Assembly: GCF_001434785.1 (NCBI RefSeq)
Contig: NZ_AZDT01000006.1
Span: 44,624-108,623 of the forward strand
DNA from: Levilactobacillus namurensis DSM 19117
GTDB taxonomy: Bacteria > Bacillota > Bacilli > Lactobacillales > Lactobacillaceae
Length of the DNA: 64,000 bases
Direction of reading: 5' to 3'
The translations under genes and the position numbers were made by a program. The notes beneath the pieces are model-generated. The model made no database searches, was not told the DNA's origin, and worked only from the letters and a program-made list of their open reading frames with translations. Of the stretch, positions 8,491-16,511 are shown in pieces. Each line of letters opens with the position of its first letter. The first letter of the stretch is position 1.

Positions 8491-8500
8491 TCAAAATTCC

Positions 8501-8695
8501 TTAACTTTTACGAATTTCTAAGACCCGATCACGTCGACCGGATAAGCGAAACTTAACGGTCGGGGCTTGGGCTTGTAACTGGGTGAGAAGCTCGGTTTCT
8601 TGGTGTTCCGTTAAGCCTTCCAGGTCGTAGATCAACGAATGGGGCGTGGGAAGGGCGGTAACTTTAGCTAAAATAATGGCAATGAGTGGTTCCAT
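8501..8695 (-). CDS. Small protein of unknown function
   Basis: The product is 64 residues from ATG 8695. AAGAGGTGA lies five to seven bases before that codon, which is why I prefer it to the GTG at 8704. The sequence (MEPLIAIILAKVTALPTPHS...) has a short hydrophobic start and a polar C-terminal half with a Gln-rich stretch and a basic end. I do not recognise a family. The RBS and its own downstream terminator support a real gene. It is convergent with tRNA-Ser. Confidence 0.5.
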   Translation of the reverse strand: MEPLIAIILAKVTALPTPHSLIYDLEGLTEHQETELLTQLQAQAPTVKFRLSGRRDRVLEIRKS

Positions 8696-8704
8696 GGGGG
8701 TCAC

Positions 8705-9024
8705 CTCTTTTAAGCGTATTATCTCACAAGTTTACGGTGTGGCGATGATTTTTAGAATAATTCGTGAGAAGAATTTTGTGTAACTGTAAAAGTAACAAGT
8801 AGGCCTTGAATTTGGAAGTTAACCCTTGACCCAGAACAAGTGAAGGCTTTTTAACTGGATATTTCGCAAATCAAGGACCATTGCTTCACAAGTTGGTACC
8901 GGTGCCATTGCTGATTCATGGGGACTGAGCGAAAGACAAAAAAATTGCATCGACTCGGAGAACGGACAGTAATTATGGTAAACTAACAAAGGCATTTAAG
9001 GGAAAAATAAAGTTAAGTTCAAGG
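8705..9024. other. Intergenic region before the aquaglyceroporin gene
   Basis: No convincing gene is seen. The stretch holds the divergent upstream regions of the small minus-strand gene and glpF. TTGACC near 8824 and TTGCAT near 8945 are possible -35 boxes, but neither has a well-spaced -10. TAAACT near 8979 is the best -10 candidate for glpF. Confidence 0.4.
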
Positions 9025-9036
9025 ATGGTGTTTGAT

Positions 9037-9741
9037 GTGAGCGGGTTTATCGGTGAATTTTTTGGGACGATGATTTTGATGGTCTTGGGGGCCGGAACCG
9101 GGGCTAGTTTTAACCTGAAAAAAACTTATGCGACGGGGTCAAACTGGACCTTTGTCAGTATCGCCTGGGGGCTGGCTGTAACCATGGGAGTGTACGTTGC
9201 GGGGGCGTTAGGTTCGGACGGACACTTGAATCCAGCCGTGACGATTGGGTTTGCGGCGTTTGGCTTCTTCCCCTGGGACCAGGTCGTACCATATCTGTTG
9301 GGGCAATTCTTGGGGGCGTTCGTGGGAGCGGCTTTGGTGGTTGTTCAATTCTATCCCCACTTCAAAGCGACCTCGGCCAAGAATGGAAATAGTGTCGGCA
9401 TCTTTGCGACTCGGCCGGCCATTGCCAGTCCCGTCTTCAACTTCCTTTCCGAAACCATTGCGACTTGGGCCTTCGTCTTCATTCTTCTGAACCTGGGAGA
9501 CTTTACGCAAGGTTTAAAGCCGTTTATTGTCGGAACGTTGATTACGGTCGTGGGGATGGGCCTTGGGACCACGACCGGATTTGCCCTGAACCCAGCGCGG
9601 GATTGGGGACCACGGTTGGCGTACACAATCTTACCGATTCCGAATCGAGGAAGTGCGGAATGGTCTTACGCTTGGGTGCCGATGTGCGGTCCCATCGTTG
9701 GAGGTGTCCTGGCTGCAGGATTACAGGTACTGATTAAGTAG
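9037..9741 (+). CDS. glpF: MIP-family aquaglyceroporin (glycerol facilitator)
   Basis: The product is about 234 residues with six hydrophobic helices and both pore-lining NPA motifs: LNPAVTIGF near residue 69 and LNPARDWGPR near 187. The Asp right after NPAR is the signature of glycerol-conducting members rather than strict water channels. It would pass glycerol, water and small uncharged solutes across the membrane. GTG 9037 (MSGFIGEFFG, in family style) is preferred to ATG 9025, because AAGGATGG at 9021-9028 is well spaced from 9037 and overlaps 9025. No glycerol kinase is adjacent, so a role in water or small-metabolite flow is equally possible. Confidence 0.9.
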   Translation: MSGFIGEFFGTMILMVLGAGTGASFNLKKTYATGSNWTFVSIAWGLAVTMGVYVAGALGSDGHLNPAVTIGFAAFGFFPWDQVVPYLLGQFLGAFVGAALVVVQFYPHFKATSAKNGNSVGIFATRPAIASPVFNFLSETIATWAFVFILLNLGDFTQGLKPFIVGTLITVVGMGLGTTTGFALNPARDWGPRLAYTILPIPNRGSAEWSYAWVPMCGPIVGGVLAAGLQVLIK

Positions 9742-9746
9742 ATTAA

Positions 9747-9778
9747 AAAACGCGTTGGCCCGTGGGTCAACGCGTTTT
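9747..9778. terminator. Bidirectional terminator between glpF and the histidine phosphatase
   Basis: The 15-bp arms AAAACGCGTTGGCCC and GGGTCAACGCGTTTT, with a two-base loop and A/T flanks, serve the convergent genes. Confidence 0.85.
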
Positions 9779-9781
9779 ACA

Positions 9782-10450
9782 TTATTGCTGGTTGTAGGCC
9801 AGAACTTCGGCAGTAAAGCCGGGCGCGGCTTCCTGAGCGGTAAGACGGAGGGTCGTGACGCTGCCATTAGCCGGATAGTTGTTTTCGGGGTGAAATTGGG
9901 GACCGAAGCGCAGGGTTAGGGTGCGGATAAAGGTCCCGTGGCTAACCACTAGGAGATGGTCTCCAGTGGCGTTGTCGGTGAGTAGCTGGGATAGGGATTG
10001 GTCGATGCGGTGATAAAAGGTTGCCCCGTCTTCGGCAAAGTGATGGGGATCCGCACGGTGCATAGCGTCGCGGGCCGTGGTAAACGAGTGTTGCCGGATG
10101 ATGTCCGCTTGGTCGGTGCATCCCAGCGGTCGGGCGATGGCGCCCCAGACCTGGTCGTTATCGGACCCTTCATAGGACCCAAAGTAAACTTCCCGGAATA
10201 ACGGAGACGTTGTAGGGGCTTCATGATGACCCTGGTTCGCACTAATGATATGCTGAGCAGTGTCAATGGCCCGCTTCAAGTCTGAAGAGTAGTAGCGGTC
10301 GTAGTGGACCGCTTGCAAGCGCTGCCCAGTCGCGTCGGCCATGGCGATGCCGGCCTCAGTTAAGGGCGAGTCCGCCCATCCTTGAAGCTTGTTTAAGATG
10401 TTGAAGAGGGTCTGGCCGTGTCGAACAAAGTCAATGGTGAGTGTTTTCAT
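9782..10450 (-). CDS. Histidine phosphatase family protein (phosphoglycerate-mutase-like)
   Basis: The 222-residue product carries the catalytic RHG motif at the N-terminus (DFVRHGQTLFN, His11) and the second catalytic His in VVSHGTFIRT near residue 170. The segment LQGWADSPLTEAG is typical of the broad-specificity branch. These enzymes hydrolyse phosphomonoesters through a phospho-His intermediate; the substrate cannot be read from sequence. AGGAGG precedes ATG. It is a clear paralogue of the protein encoded at 14666-15328, with the same N-terminal layout (QGW.DSPLTE.G). Confidence 0.88.
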   Translation of the reverse strand: MKTLTIDFVRHGQTLFNILNKLQGWADSPLTEAGIAMADATGQRLQAVHYDRYYSSDLKRAIDTAQHIISANQGHHEAPTTSPLFREVYFGSYEGSDNDQVWGAIARPLGCTDQADIIRQHSFTTARDAMHRADPHHFAEDGATFYHRIDQSLSQLLTDNATGDHLLVVSHGTFIRTLTLRFGPQFHPENNYPANGSVTTLRLTAQEAAPGFTAEVLAYNQQ

Positions 10451-10603
10451 TTTGTGGCCTCCTGGTAGATTTGATGCTTTCAGTATACGCGCTAAAAATT
10501 AATTTTTGAACGCTGAAACGGGGAATAACCGCGTTAAATCAACAGTTAGACGGTTCAGTTTCAGGGGACAGACAAATTATGTAACTTTTTTTCGTGTTTT
10601 TTC

Positions 10604-10632
10604 TTGAAATCTGTAAATATTTTTCATATAAT
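10604..10632 (+). promoter_or_regulatory. gnd promoter
   Basis: TTGAAA (10604-10609) and a perfect TATAAT (10627-10632) are spaced by 17 bases, about 50 bases before the start codon. It is one of the best sigma-A promoters in the window. Confidence 0.85.
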
Positions 10633-10684
10633 AGGCTCTGTTAGATAGAGAGTACATTTAACCATAGAAGGGAATTTGACAACA

Positions 10685-11587
10685 ATGAAAATTGGATTAG
10701 TTGGATTAGGTAAGATGGGGTTAAACTTAGCCCAAAACATGATGGACCACGGCAGTGAAGTTGTGGGCTTTGACTTGAACAAGGACTTTGTTGACCAAGC
10801 TGCAGGTTTCGGTGCCGAAGCTGCAACCTCACTTGACGATCTGCTAAGCAAGTTACCATCACCTAAGGTCGTTTGGTTGATGCTGCCTGCTGGTAAGCCA
10901 ACGGAATCAACGATTGCAACGTTGACGGACGTTTTAGCTAAGGGCGATTACATCGTCGATGGTGGTAACTCCTTCTGGAAGAACTCCGTTGAAGATGCTG
11001 AAAAGGCCGAAGCTAAGGGTATCAACTTCTTCGACTGTGGGACTTCAGGTGGCCAATCCGGTGCCCGGCATGATGGGAACTTCATGATCGGTGGGACTAG
11101 CCAAGAAGCCTTCGATGCTGCTTTGAAGCCTGTCTTTGAAGGTATTGCCGAAAAAGATGGTTACCTGTACACGGGTGCCGCTGGTTCCGGTCACTACTTG
11201 AAGATGGTCCACAACGGTGTTGAATACGGGATGATGGAAGCCATCGGTGAAGGTTTCGACGTCTTGGCCCACAGCCAATTCAACTACGATAACGAAGCCG
11301 TTGCTAAGCTCTGGAACCACGGTTCTGTTGTTCGTTCATGGCTGATGGAACTTTGTGAAGAAGCCTTCGCAAAGGACGCCAACTTGGACGAAATCAAGGG
11401 GACGATGCACAGCTCTGGTGAAGGTAAGTGGACTTTAGAAGAAGCCCTGAACCAACAAGTTGCTACGCCAGTTATCGGTCTTTCCCTGATGATGCGTTAC
11501 CGTTCAATGGAAACTGATACCTTTACGGGTAAGGTTGTTTCCGCAATGCGTCATGGCTTCGGTGGTCACGCCGTTGACAAGGCTTAA
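10685..11587 (+). CDS. gnd: 6-phosphogluconate dehydrogenase, decarboxylating (short form)
   Basis: The 300-residue enzyme oxidises and decarboxylates 6-phosphogluconate to ribulose 5-phosphate with NAD(P)+. In heterofermentative lactobacilli this feeds the phosphoketolase pathway. The Rossmann motif GLVGLGKMG lies at residues 4-12, the substrate loop GTSGGQSGAR near 122, and the catalytic Lys in KMVHNGVEYGMME near 180. The length is that of the short GntZ-like class, not the 470-residue class. ATG 10685 is chosen because AGAAGGGA is 11 bases upstream, whereas TTG 10676 is too close. Codon use is strongly biased, as expected for a highly expressed gene. Confidence 0.93.
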   Translation: MKIGLVGLGKMGLNLAQNMMDHGSEVVGFDLNKDFVDQAAGFGAEAATSLDDLLSKLPSPKVVWLMLPAGKPTESTIATLTDVLAKGDYIVDGGNSFWKNSVEDAEKAEAKGINFFDCGTSGGQSGARHDGNFMIGGTSQEAFDAALKPVFEGIAEKDGYLYTGAAGSGHYLKMVHNGVEYGMMEAIGEGFDVLAHSQFNYDNEAVAKLWNHGSVVRSWLMELCEEAFAKDANLDEIKGTMHSSGEGKWTLEEALNQQVATPVIGLSLMMRYRSMETDTFTGKVVSAMRHGFGGHAVDKA

Positions 11588-11627
11588 TCAAGTTAAATAT
11601 TAAAGCAGGCTTTAGGGCCTGACAATT

Positions 11628-11664
11628 AAGGCGCGTTCGTTGGTTTCCAACGGACGCGCCTTTT
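11628..11664 (+). terminator. Intrinsic terminator after gnd
   Basis: The 16-bp arms 11628-11643 and 11647-11662 (AAGGCGCGT...ACGCGCCTT) form a tight hairpin ending in TTTT. Confidence 0.85.
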
Positions 11665-11703
11665 AACTACCGGCTAAGTGAGATCGGTGAATCGGTTGTA
11701 TCA

Positions 11704-11747
11704 AAAAACGGGCCGTTTCGGGGATACGCCTCGAAACGGCCCTTTTT
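11704..11747. terminator. Second, bidirectional terminator before the permease gene
   Basis: The arms GGGCCGTTTCG / CGAAACGGCCC (11710-11720, 11732-11742) are flanked by A6 and T5. It can end the minus-strand permease message and back up the gnd terminator. Confidence 0.85.
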
Positions 11748-11761
11748 AAACCAGAAAAGGA

Positions 11762-13087
11762 TTAATCAGTGGTGCGGTGGTGTTGCTTGTAATAGTAAAC
11801 GGGAATCCCCGCGGCGACAATCACCAGGGATAAGACGACCCCTGTGAAGTCAGAGCCAATCTCACTGATAATCACGAAGAGGGCTCCCAGAATCGCAATC
11901 AATGGTGTGATGGGGAAGCCGGGAGTGGAGAAAGGCCGAACGGTGGTCGGGTGCCGGTGACGTAAGAGGAAGACGCCGACAAAGGTGGCCACGTAGAAGC
12001 AGTAGACCGTGAAGATGCAGAGGTCCGATAACCGGTCGGGGTTAAAGAACAGAATCATGATGCTGGCGTACGCAATGATGGCCGTTGTTGCAATCATGGG
12101 TTCGTGCGACTTCCGGTTGAGGTAGCTCAGATACTTAGAGAACGGAAGCTGTTGCCGGTCGGCCATGGCGTAGACGATACGCGGGAACGTCATGATCTTC
12201 CCGTTCAGACACCCCACCATTGAGACGATGATCCCGATGTTTAAGAGGCGTCCGCCAATGGTCCCGAAGGCGGATTGGGCAAAGTAGACCGTGGTTTGTT
12301 GCCCTAGCGTGTGAATTTTTTCTGCGGGAACAAAGTGCAGAATCCCGTAACTCACCAGAGTATAGGCGATGAGCACCAGAGAGATACCCAGAATAATGGC
12401 TTGCGGTAGGAGCTTTTGGGGGTTCTTGATTTCGCCTCCAAGGTTCGCCACTAAGATCCACCCGTCGTAGGCGAAGAGAGTGGCCAGGACGGCTACACCG
12501 AAGTTTCCGGTCGAGTGGTGGACTGTCTGTAAGGTTTGGCCAAAGGCATCCTGATCACCGTAGAAGAGGCCGAAGATGACGATGGCAATAATGGGGAGTA
12601 ACTTTCCCAACGTTGTCACAATCTGAAAGGCGGCGCCCCAGCGGTTTTCGACCATGTTCAGCAGGCCGATCAGGATGATCACGAAGATGGCCAGGGGAGC
12701 TTGCCAAACGGCGTCTAAGTGGAAGAAGCCCACCAAGAGGATGCCCAAGTACGCGGCGATGGAGGCAATAATTGCGGGACCGTAAACGGCGATTTGCATC
12801 CAACCAGAGAGAAAGCCCCAGAAGTTCCCGTAAATTTCCTCCATATAAACGTAGAGTCCCCCGGTATGGGGCATTTGCGCCCCAACTTCGGCGATGGTCA
12901 ACCCGGCGGTCAGGGTGATGACCCCACCCAGGAACCAGGCCAATAAGGCGCCCCCCGTGGACCCCGCACTATCTAAGACCGATGATTGTTTGAAAAAGAT
13001 TCCGGAACCAATCACGGTTCCAACGACGAGTGCTAATGCAGACCAGAACCCTAGGGACCGGTTGAGCGTCGTGGACGATTCCTGCAT
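11762..13087 (-). CDS. APC-superfamily amino-acid permease (SteT/LAT-like)
   Basis: The product is about 441 residues with 12 predicted hydrophobic helices. The first helix carries VVGTVIGSGIFF, the conserved substrate-binding GSG segment of APC/LAT transporters. The loop TIAEVGAQMPHTGGLYVYMEEIYG is typical of the SteT (serine/threonine exchanger) branch. It probably exchanges or imports amino acids; the substrate is not readable. I use ATG 13087, which GTGAGG precedes, rather than the upstream GTG at 13102. It stands alone, with bidirectional terminators downstream. No T-box or other riboswitch is visible upstream. Confidence 0.88.
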   Translation of the reverse strand: MQESSTTLNRSLGFWSALALVVGTVIGSGIFFKQSSVLDSAGSTGGALLAWFLGGVITLTAGLTIAEVGAQMPHTGGLYVYMEEIYGNFWGFLSGWMQIAVYGPAIIASIAAYLGILLVGFFHLDAVWQAPLAIFVIILIGLLNMVENRWGAAFQIVTTLGKLLPIIAIVIFGLFYGDQDAFGQTLQTVHHSTGNFGVAVLATLFAYDGWILVANLGGEIKNPQKLLPQAIILGISLVLIAYTLVSYGILHFVPAEKIHTLGQQTTVYFAQSAFGTIGGRLLNIGIIVSMVGCLNGKIMTFPRIVYAMADRQQLPFSKYLSYLNRKSHEPMIATTAIIAYASIMILFFNPDRLSDLCIFTVYCFYVATFVGVFLLRHRHPTTVRPFSTPGFPITPLIAILGALFVIISEIGSDFTGVVLSLVIVAAGIPVYYYKQHHRTTD

Positions 13088-13278
13088 GGAACAGGACCTC
13101 ACTTTCTGTGATGCTTGATTTTAATTTTGAATGTTTCTAGTCTAGCAAATATCCTAATTAGGCGCAATATAAAACCGCATGTGGGGGGCTAACTAGCATT
13201 AAAAACCGAATTAATTTATGGAAGCAAACTGAAAAAGTTCGAATGATGAACCAAAAATACCGATTCTCGGGATAAACG

Positions 13279-13312
13279 AAAACCCTCGTCACCGGTTTAG
13301 CAACGAGGGGTT
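13279..13312 (-). terminator. Terminator of the MarR-GNAT operon
   Basis: The arms AACCCTCGT and ACGAGGGGTT (one bulged base) lie just past the GNAT stop. On the minus strand they are followed by TTTTCGTTT. Confidence 0.65.
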
Positions 13313-13329
13313 AGGGGATTCACGATGGA

Positions 13330-13854
13330 TTAAAGGGGCTTGGCCATGAGGTAGTCGGTCTGTTGACTACTGCCCAGGGTAAAGGTATGTTGGCCAATTC
13401 GGTGAAAGCCAATCCGAGCATAAAAGCCCCGGGCGTTATCGTTATGTTCCCAAACGCCTAGCCACATCTGGTCCTTGTGGGCGTTAGTTGCCAAGGCCTC
13501 GGCCAGTTCAATCAAGATCCGTCCGTAACCGCGCTTCTGGTAGGCCGGCCGAACGTAGATGCGTTCGACTTCAAAATCATTAGCCCCCATGGCCTCGCTT
13601 TGAGCGTCACCCGTGTTGACCTTTAGGTAGCCACAGACTTCGCTTCCGACTTGTAAGAAGTAGAAGTGTGAGTCAGGATTGATCATCTCACGGTGGAGTT
13701 TATCAGTGGCGTAGGCGGTATCGAGGTACTTCGCGAGGTCTTGTGTGGTGTTGGCCGCGCCAAAAGTGGCCGCAAACGTTTCCCGACTAATGGCTTGCAG
13801 GGTTGGTAGATCAGTGAGGTTGCAGGGATGTAGACTAGGGATGTTTTGATTCAT
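13330..13854 (-). CDS. GNAT-family N-acetyltransferase
   Basis: The 174-residue product has the acetyl-CoA-binding motif A, VRPAYQKRGYGRILIE, near residues 99-114, and the motif-B tail GFYARIGF near 147-154. The substrate (amine, amino acid, polyamine or antibiotic) cannot be told from the sequence. AAAGGAG is nine bases before ATG. It lies 33 bases downstream of the MarR regulator on the same strand, so the two form an operon, and MarR probably controls both. Confidence 0.88.
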   Translation of the reverse strand: MNQNIPSLHPCNLTDLPTLQAISRETFAATFGAANTTQDLAKYLDTAYATDKLHREMINPDSHFYFLQVGSEVCGYLKVNTGDAQSEAMGANDFEVERIYVRPAYQKRGYGRILIELAEALATNAHKDQMWLGVWEHNDNARGFYARIGFHRIGQHTFTLGSSQQTDYLMAKPL

Positions 13855-13887
13855 GATTTCAGACTCCTTTAGAATAGTTTTATTGGC

Positions 13888-14340
13888 TTAATAGTCACGG
13901 TGACCACCGTGTTTGACACGTTCCCAATCGGCCGTTACGTTGGTTCGGGCCTGGTGCAAGAGGGTCGTTAACTGTGCGACCTGGTCGGGGGTCATGCCGG
14001 CTAGGGCGACTCGATTAGAGTAGGCTTCTTCTGCGGTGATACGTTGGTAGATGAGACGGGCTTTTTCCGTAGGGTAGAGGCGCCGAATCTTTTTATTGGT
14101 TTCGTCGGGACGCTTTTCGATGAGCGCGTGGTCGGCTAAGCGCTGGACGGCTCGAATGACCGTGGTTCGGTCGACCATGACGAGTTTACTCAGCTGTTCT
14201 TGGATGATACCAGGATGCTCACAGATTCGTACCAAGTAGAGGTACTGCCCCTTGGTTAGAGCGTATTGTTTGAATTCGACGTTACTGATTGAGTCCAACG
14301 CCCGCGCAATCATCCCGATTTCACGTAAAACTTCCGTCAT
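13888..14340 (-). CDS. MarR-family transcriptional regulator
   Basis: The 150-residue winged-helix regulator has the recognition-helix region LSKLVMVDRTTVIRAVQRL near residues 52-70 and the wing ALIEKRPDETNKKIRRLYPT near 74-93, the usual MarR layout. MarR proteins are dimers that bind short palindromes, often near their own promoters, and release them on ligand binding. AAAGGAGG is well placed before ATG. It is the first gene of the MarR-GNAT operon, and a short inverted repeat lies over its promoter region. Confidence 0.9.
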   Translation of the reverse strand: MTEVLREIGMIARALDSISNVEFKQYALTKGQYLYLVRICEHPGIIQEQLSKLVMVDRTTVIRAVQRLADHALIEKRPDETNKKIRRLYPTEKARLIYQRITAEEAYSNRVALAGMTPDQVAQLTTLLHQARTNVTADWERVKHGGHRDY

Positions 14341-14377
14341 GCAACTCCTCCTTTGATATGACGTGGTTCTTAGCTTA

Positions 14378-14398
14378 GCACAAAATTAGTGCAATTAC
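14378..14398 (-). promoter_or_regulatory. Promoter of the MarR operon with a possible operator
   Basis: On the minus strand TTGCAC (14393-14398) is followed 16 bases later by TAAGAA. GCAC and GTGC (14378-14381, 14389-14392) form an inverted repeat with a seven-base spacer inside this promoter. The short arms make this tentative. Confidence 0.35.
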
Positions 14399-14420
14399 AG
14401 CAAAAGATAAAAAATTTCAA

Positions 14421-14452
14421 AAAAACACGCCGACCATCATTGGCTGGCGTGT
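14421..14452 (-). terminator. Terminator of the PspC gene
   Basis: The arms ACACGCC and GGCGTGT (14425-14431, 14446-14452) with further inner pairing are followed on the minus strand by a T-run. Confidence 0.7.
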
Positions 14453-14461
14453 GACATGATG

Positions 14462-14644
14462 TTATTCAGGATCTCCCATGACCATCCAAAGAATCAAGTA
14501 AGCCAGGATTCCTGGTAGGGGGGTCAGGGCTAAAATAATGAAGATGATCCGGCAGAGGGTGACGTTCCAGTCAAAATAGCGGCTTAGCCCGCCGACTACA
14601 CCAGCGATGACCCGGTCATCAGCGGAACGGTGGATTCGTTTCAT
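14462..14644 (-). CDS. PspC-domain small membrane protein
   Basis: The 60-residue product is a bare PspC domain. The N-terminal RIHRSADDRVIAGVVGG motif is followed by LSRYFDWN and one long hydrophobic segment (about residues 32-56). PspC proteins take part in envelope-stress sensing with PspA-type partners in other bacteria; none is in this window. AAAGGAGG precedes ATG. It lies 21 bases downstream of the histidine phosphatase gene, so the two may be co-transcribed. Confidence 0.9.
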   Translation of the reverse strand: MKRIHRSADDRVIAGVVGGLSRYFDWNVTLCRIIFIILALTPLPGILAYLILWMVMGDPE

Positions 14645-14665
14645 CGTGATTGCCTCCTTTAGCGA

Positions 14666-15328
14666 TTAGGATTGAAAGTCAATGCGGTTGAAGAATTCAA
14701 CGTGAATGTCGTCATCGGTAATGGTCAGCTTGGTGATGCTACCGTTGATCGTGGCCACCCCTTCATCCAGTGCGGGTGCGTACCGGTCCACGATTGAACG
14801 AATGGTCATCCCGTGGGAGACCACCAGCACTTGGTCGCCATCTTTAGAATTAGCCCGCAATTTATCAAAACCACGGTCTAGCCGGGACCAGAACATGTCG
14901 TTGCTTTCGGCTTCGCCGTAGAGGTCGGCCTGGTGAATCAGATCACGGGCCTTTTCGAGTCCGTAAGTCCCTAGAACGGCGGATTCAGAGGTCAGTTTGA
15001 CTTGCGCTCCGACGAACTGCCACATCTGGTTGAGGTCGTTGCCTTCGAAGTAACCGTGGCACTGTTCCCGAAATTCAGGATATTGGTAGGTCACAATGTT
15101 CATGTTTTCGGGATTTTGACGGAGAGCGATGTGGGCCGTTTCGATAGCACGACCGGAGTCACTACTATAGGCGGCGGTGAATGGAATGTTCTTCAGCTGT
15201 TCGCCAGCGCGTTTGGCGTCGGCCCGGCCCTTTTCAGTTAGGGGGGAATCAATCCACCCCTGGACTTTATTATAGTGGTTCAGCATGGTTTGACCATGGC
15301 GGACAAAGTATGCAGTAATTGTTTTCAT
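14666..15328 (-). CDS. Histidine phosphatase family protein (second paralogue)
   Basis: The 220-residue product has RHGQ at residues 9-12, the segment KVQGWIDSPLTEKG, and the second catalytic His in VVSHGMTIRS near residue 172. It matches the phosphatase at 9782-10450 in length and layout and differs mainly in the middle (REQCHGYFEGNDLNQMW versus REVYFGSYEGSDNDQVW). The substrate is unknown. AAAGGAG is well spaced before ATG, and the PspC gene follows. Confidence 0.88.
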   Translation of the reverse strand: MKTITAYFVRHGQTMLNHYNKVQGWIDSPLTEKGRADAKRAGEQLKNIPFTAAYSSDSGRAIETAHIALRQNPENMNIVTYQYPEFREQCHGYFEGNDLNQMWQFVGAQVKLTSESAVLGTYGLEKARDLIHQADLYGEAESNDMFWSRLDRGFDKLRANSKDGDQVLVVSHGMTIRSIVDRYAPALDEGVATINGSITKLTITDDDIHVEFFNRIDFQS

Positions 15329-15423
15329 GACGATACTCCTTTAACAAACGACTTGGTTACGCTTTAAGTATAGCAATCTCTTTTCCGGAACGCGAAAGTT
15401 TTAGCTGGATTTACTGAATTTTT

Positions 15424-15437
15424 TGTAAGCGTTCTCC
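15424..15437 (+). promoter_or_regulatory. Possible cre (CcpA) site upstream of the PPK2 gene
   Basis: TGTAAGCGTTCTCC matches the 14-base cre pattern TGWNANCGNTNWCA at all but the last base. The promoter itself is not clear, so control by CcpA is only suggested. Confidence 0.35.
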
Positions 15438-15493
15438 GATTCGTTAGGAGGAGAATCATGGTATGGTATCAGTAGATTAAGGGGATGACGAAG

Positions 15494-16360
15494 ATGGATG
15501 AAACAAGTTATCGATATACGGGCGACCGCCCTGTGGACTTGACTCAGTGGGCGACTCAGACCACAGTTCGGATTGACCGGGCCGAACGGGATGCGGACTT
15601 AGCGACGCTTCAGGACCTGCAACGCCGGTTGTATGCCCAGAAGCAGATGGGCGTGATCATTGTACTGCAGGGGATGGATACGGCTGGTAAAGATGGTCTG
15701 ATTCGGCACGTCTTTAGCGGCTTCAACGCAGCGGGGACCAGCGTGGTCAGCTTCAAGCAACCGACGAGTGTGGACTTGCAACATGACTTTCTCTGGCGGG
15801 TGAACCAAGCCCTTCCCGCTCGCGGCGAGATCCGAATCTTTAATCGGTCACAGTACGAAGACGTATTGATCAGCCGAGTGCACCCGGAGATCCTGGTCGG
15901 GCAGCATCTTCCGGGAATTCAGACGGTGGGGGATGTGACCGACAAGTTCTTTAACCGGCGTTATCATGACCTACGCCATTACGAGACTTACTTGGCCCAT
16001 CAAGGGTTCATGATGTACAAGTTCTTTCTCCATATTTCCCAAGCTGAGCAGACGCATCGCTTGGAACGACGGTTGGCACGACCCGAAAAGAACTGGAAGT
16101 TTTCCACGAGTGATCTGAAGGAGCGGCAGTACTGGGATGATTATCAGACCGCTTATGCTCAGATGTTAGCCCATACGGCGACTCCTAAGCATCCGTGGTA
16201 CATTATTCCGGCAGATGATAAGTCTACCGCTCGGCGAATTGTGTCGGCGATTCTGGCGCAACAATTGGGCGGTTTAGACCCGCAATACCCACAGGTGTCG
16301 GCGGCGGAACAAGCAAAATTCAAGACACTGTTACACCAGCTGCGTAAGGGGCGCATTTAA
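15494..16360 (+). CDS. PPK2-family polyphosphate:nucleotide phosphotransferase
   Basis: The product is about 288 residues. PPK2 enzymes transfer phosphate between polyphosphate and nucleotides. Walker A is QGMDTAGKDGLIRHV near residues 56-70. The following FNAAG...SFKQPT and the Walker B region FNRSQYEDVLISRVHPE near 114-130 are classic. The later W..S..D..ER..WDDY segment is the lid. The length matches single-domain PPK2 that phosphorylates mono- or diphosphates; the exact class cannot be assigned by eye. ATG 15494 is used because AAGGGG is nine bases upstream, whereas ATG 15485 directly abuts it. The gene stands alone. Confidence 0.9.
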   Translation: MDETSYRYTGDRPVDLTQWATQTTVRIDRAERDADLATLQDLQRRLYAQKQMGVIIVLQGMDTAGKDGLIRHVFSGFNAAGTSVVSFKQPTSVDLQHDFLWRVNQALPARGEIRIFNRSQYEDVLISRVHPEILVGQHLPGIQTVGDVTDKFFNRRYHDLRHYETYLAHQGFMMYKFFLHISQAEQTHRLERRLARPEKNWKFSTSDLKERQYWDDYQTAYAQMLAHTATPKHPWYIIPADDKSTARRIVSAILAQQLGGLDPQYPQVSAAEQAKFKTLLHQLRKGRI

Positions 16361-16511
16361 TAAAGGTTGTATCCTTCAAAAAGCGGACTGTTCAGGATAT
16401 TTAGCTTATCTTTTACTTAAATTTGTAGTCTACAATTAAAGAATCTTGCGGAAATTGTGGGTAAAATGGTAGGGTTAAACGTAATGAGTAATTTAGTGAG
16501 GAGCGGATTGA

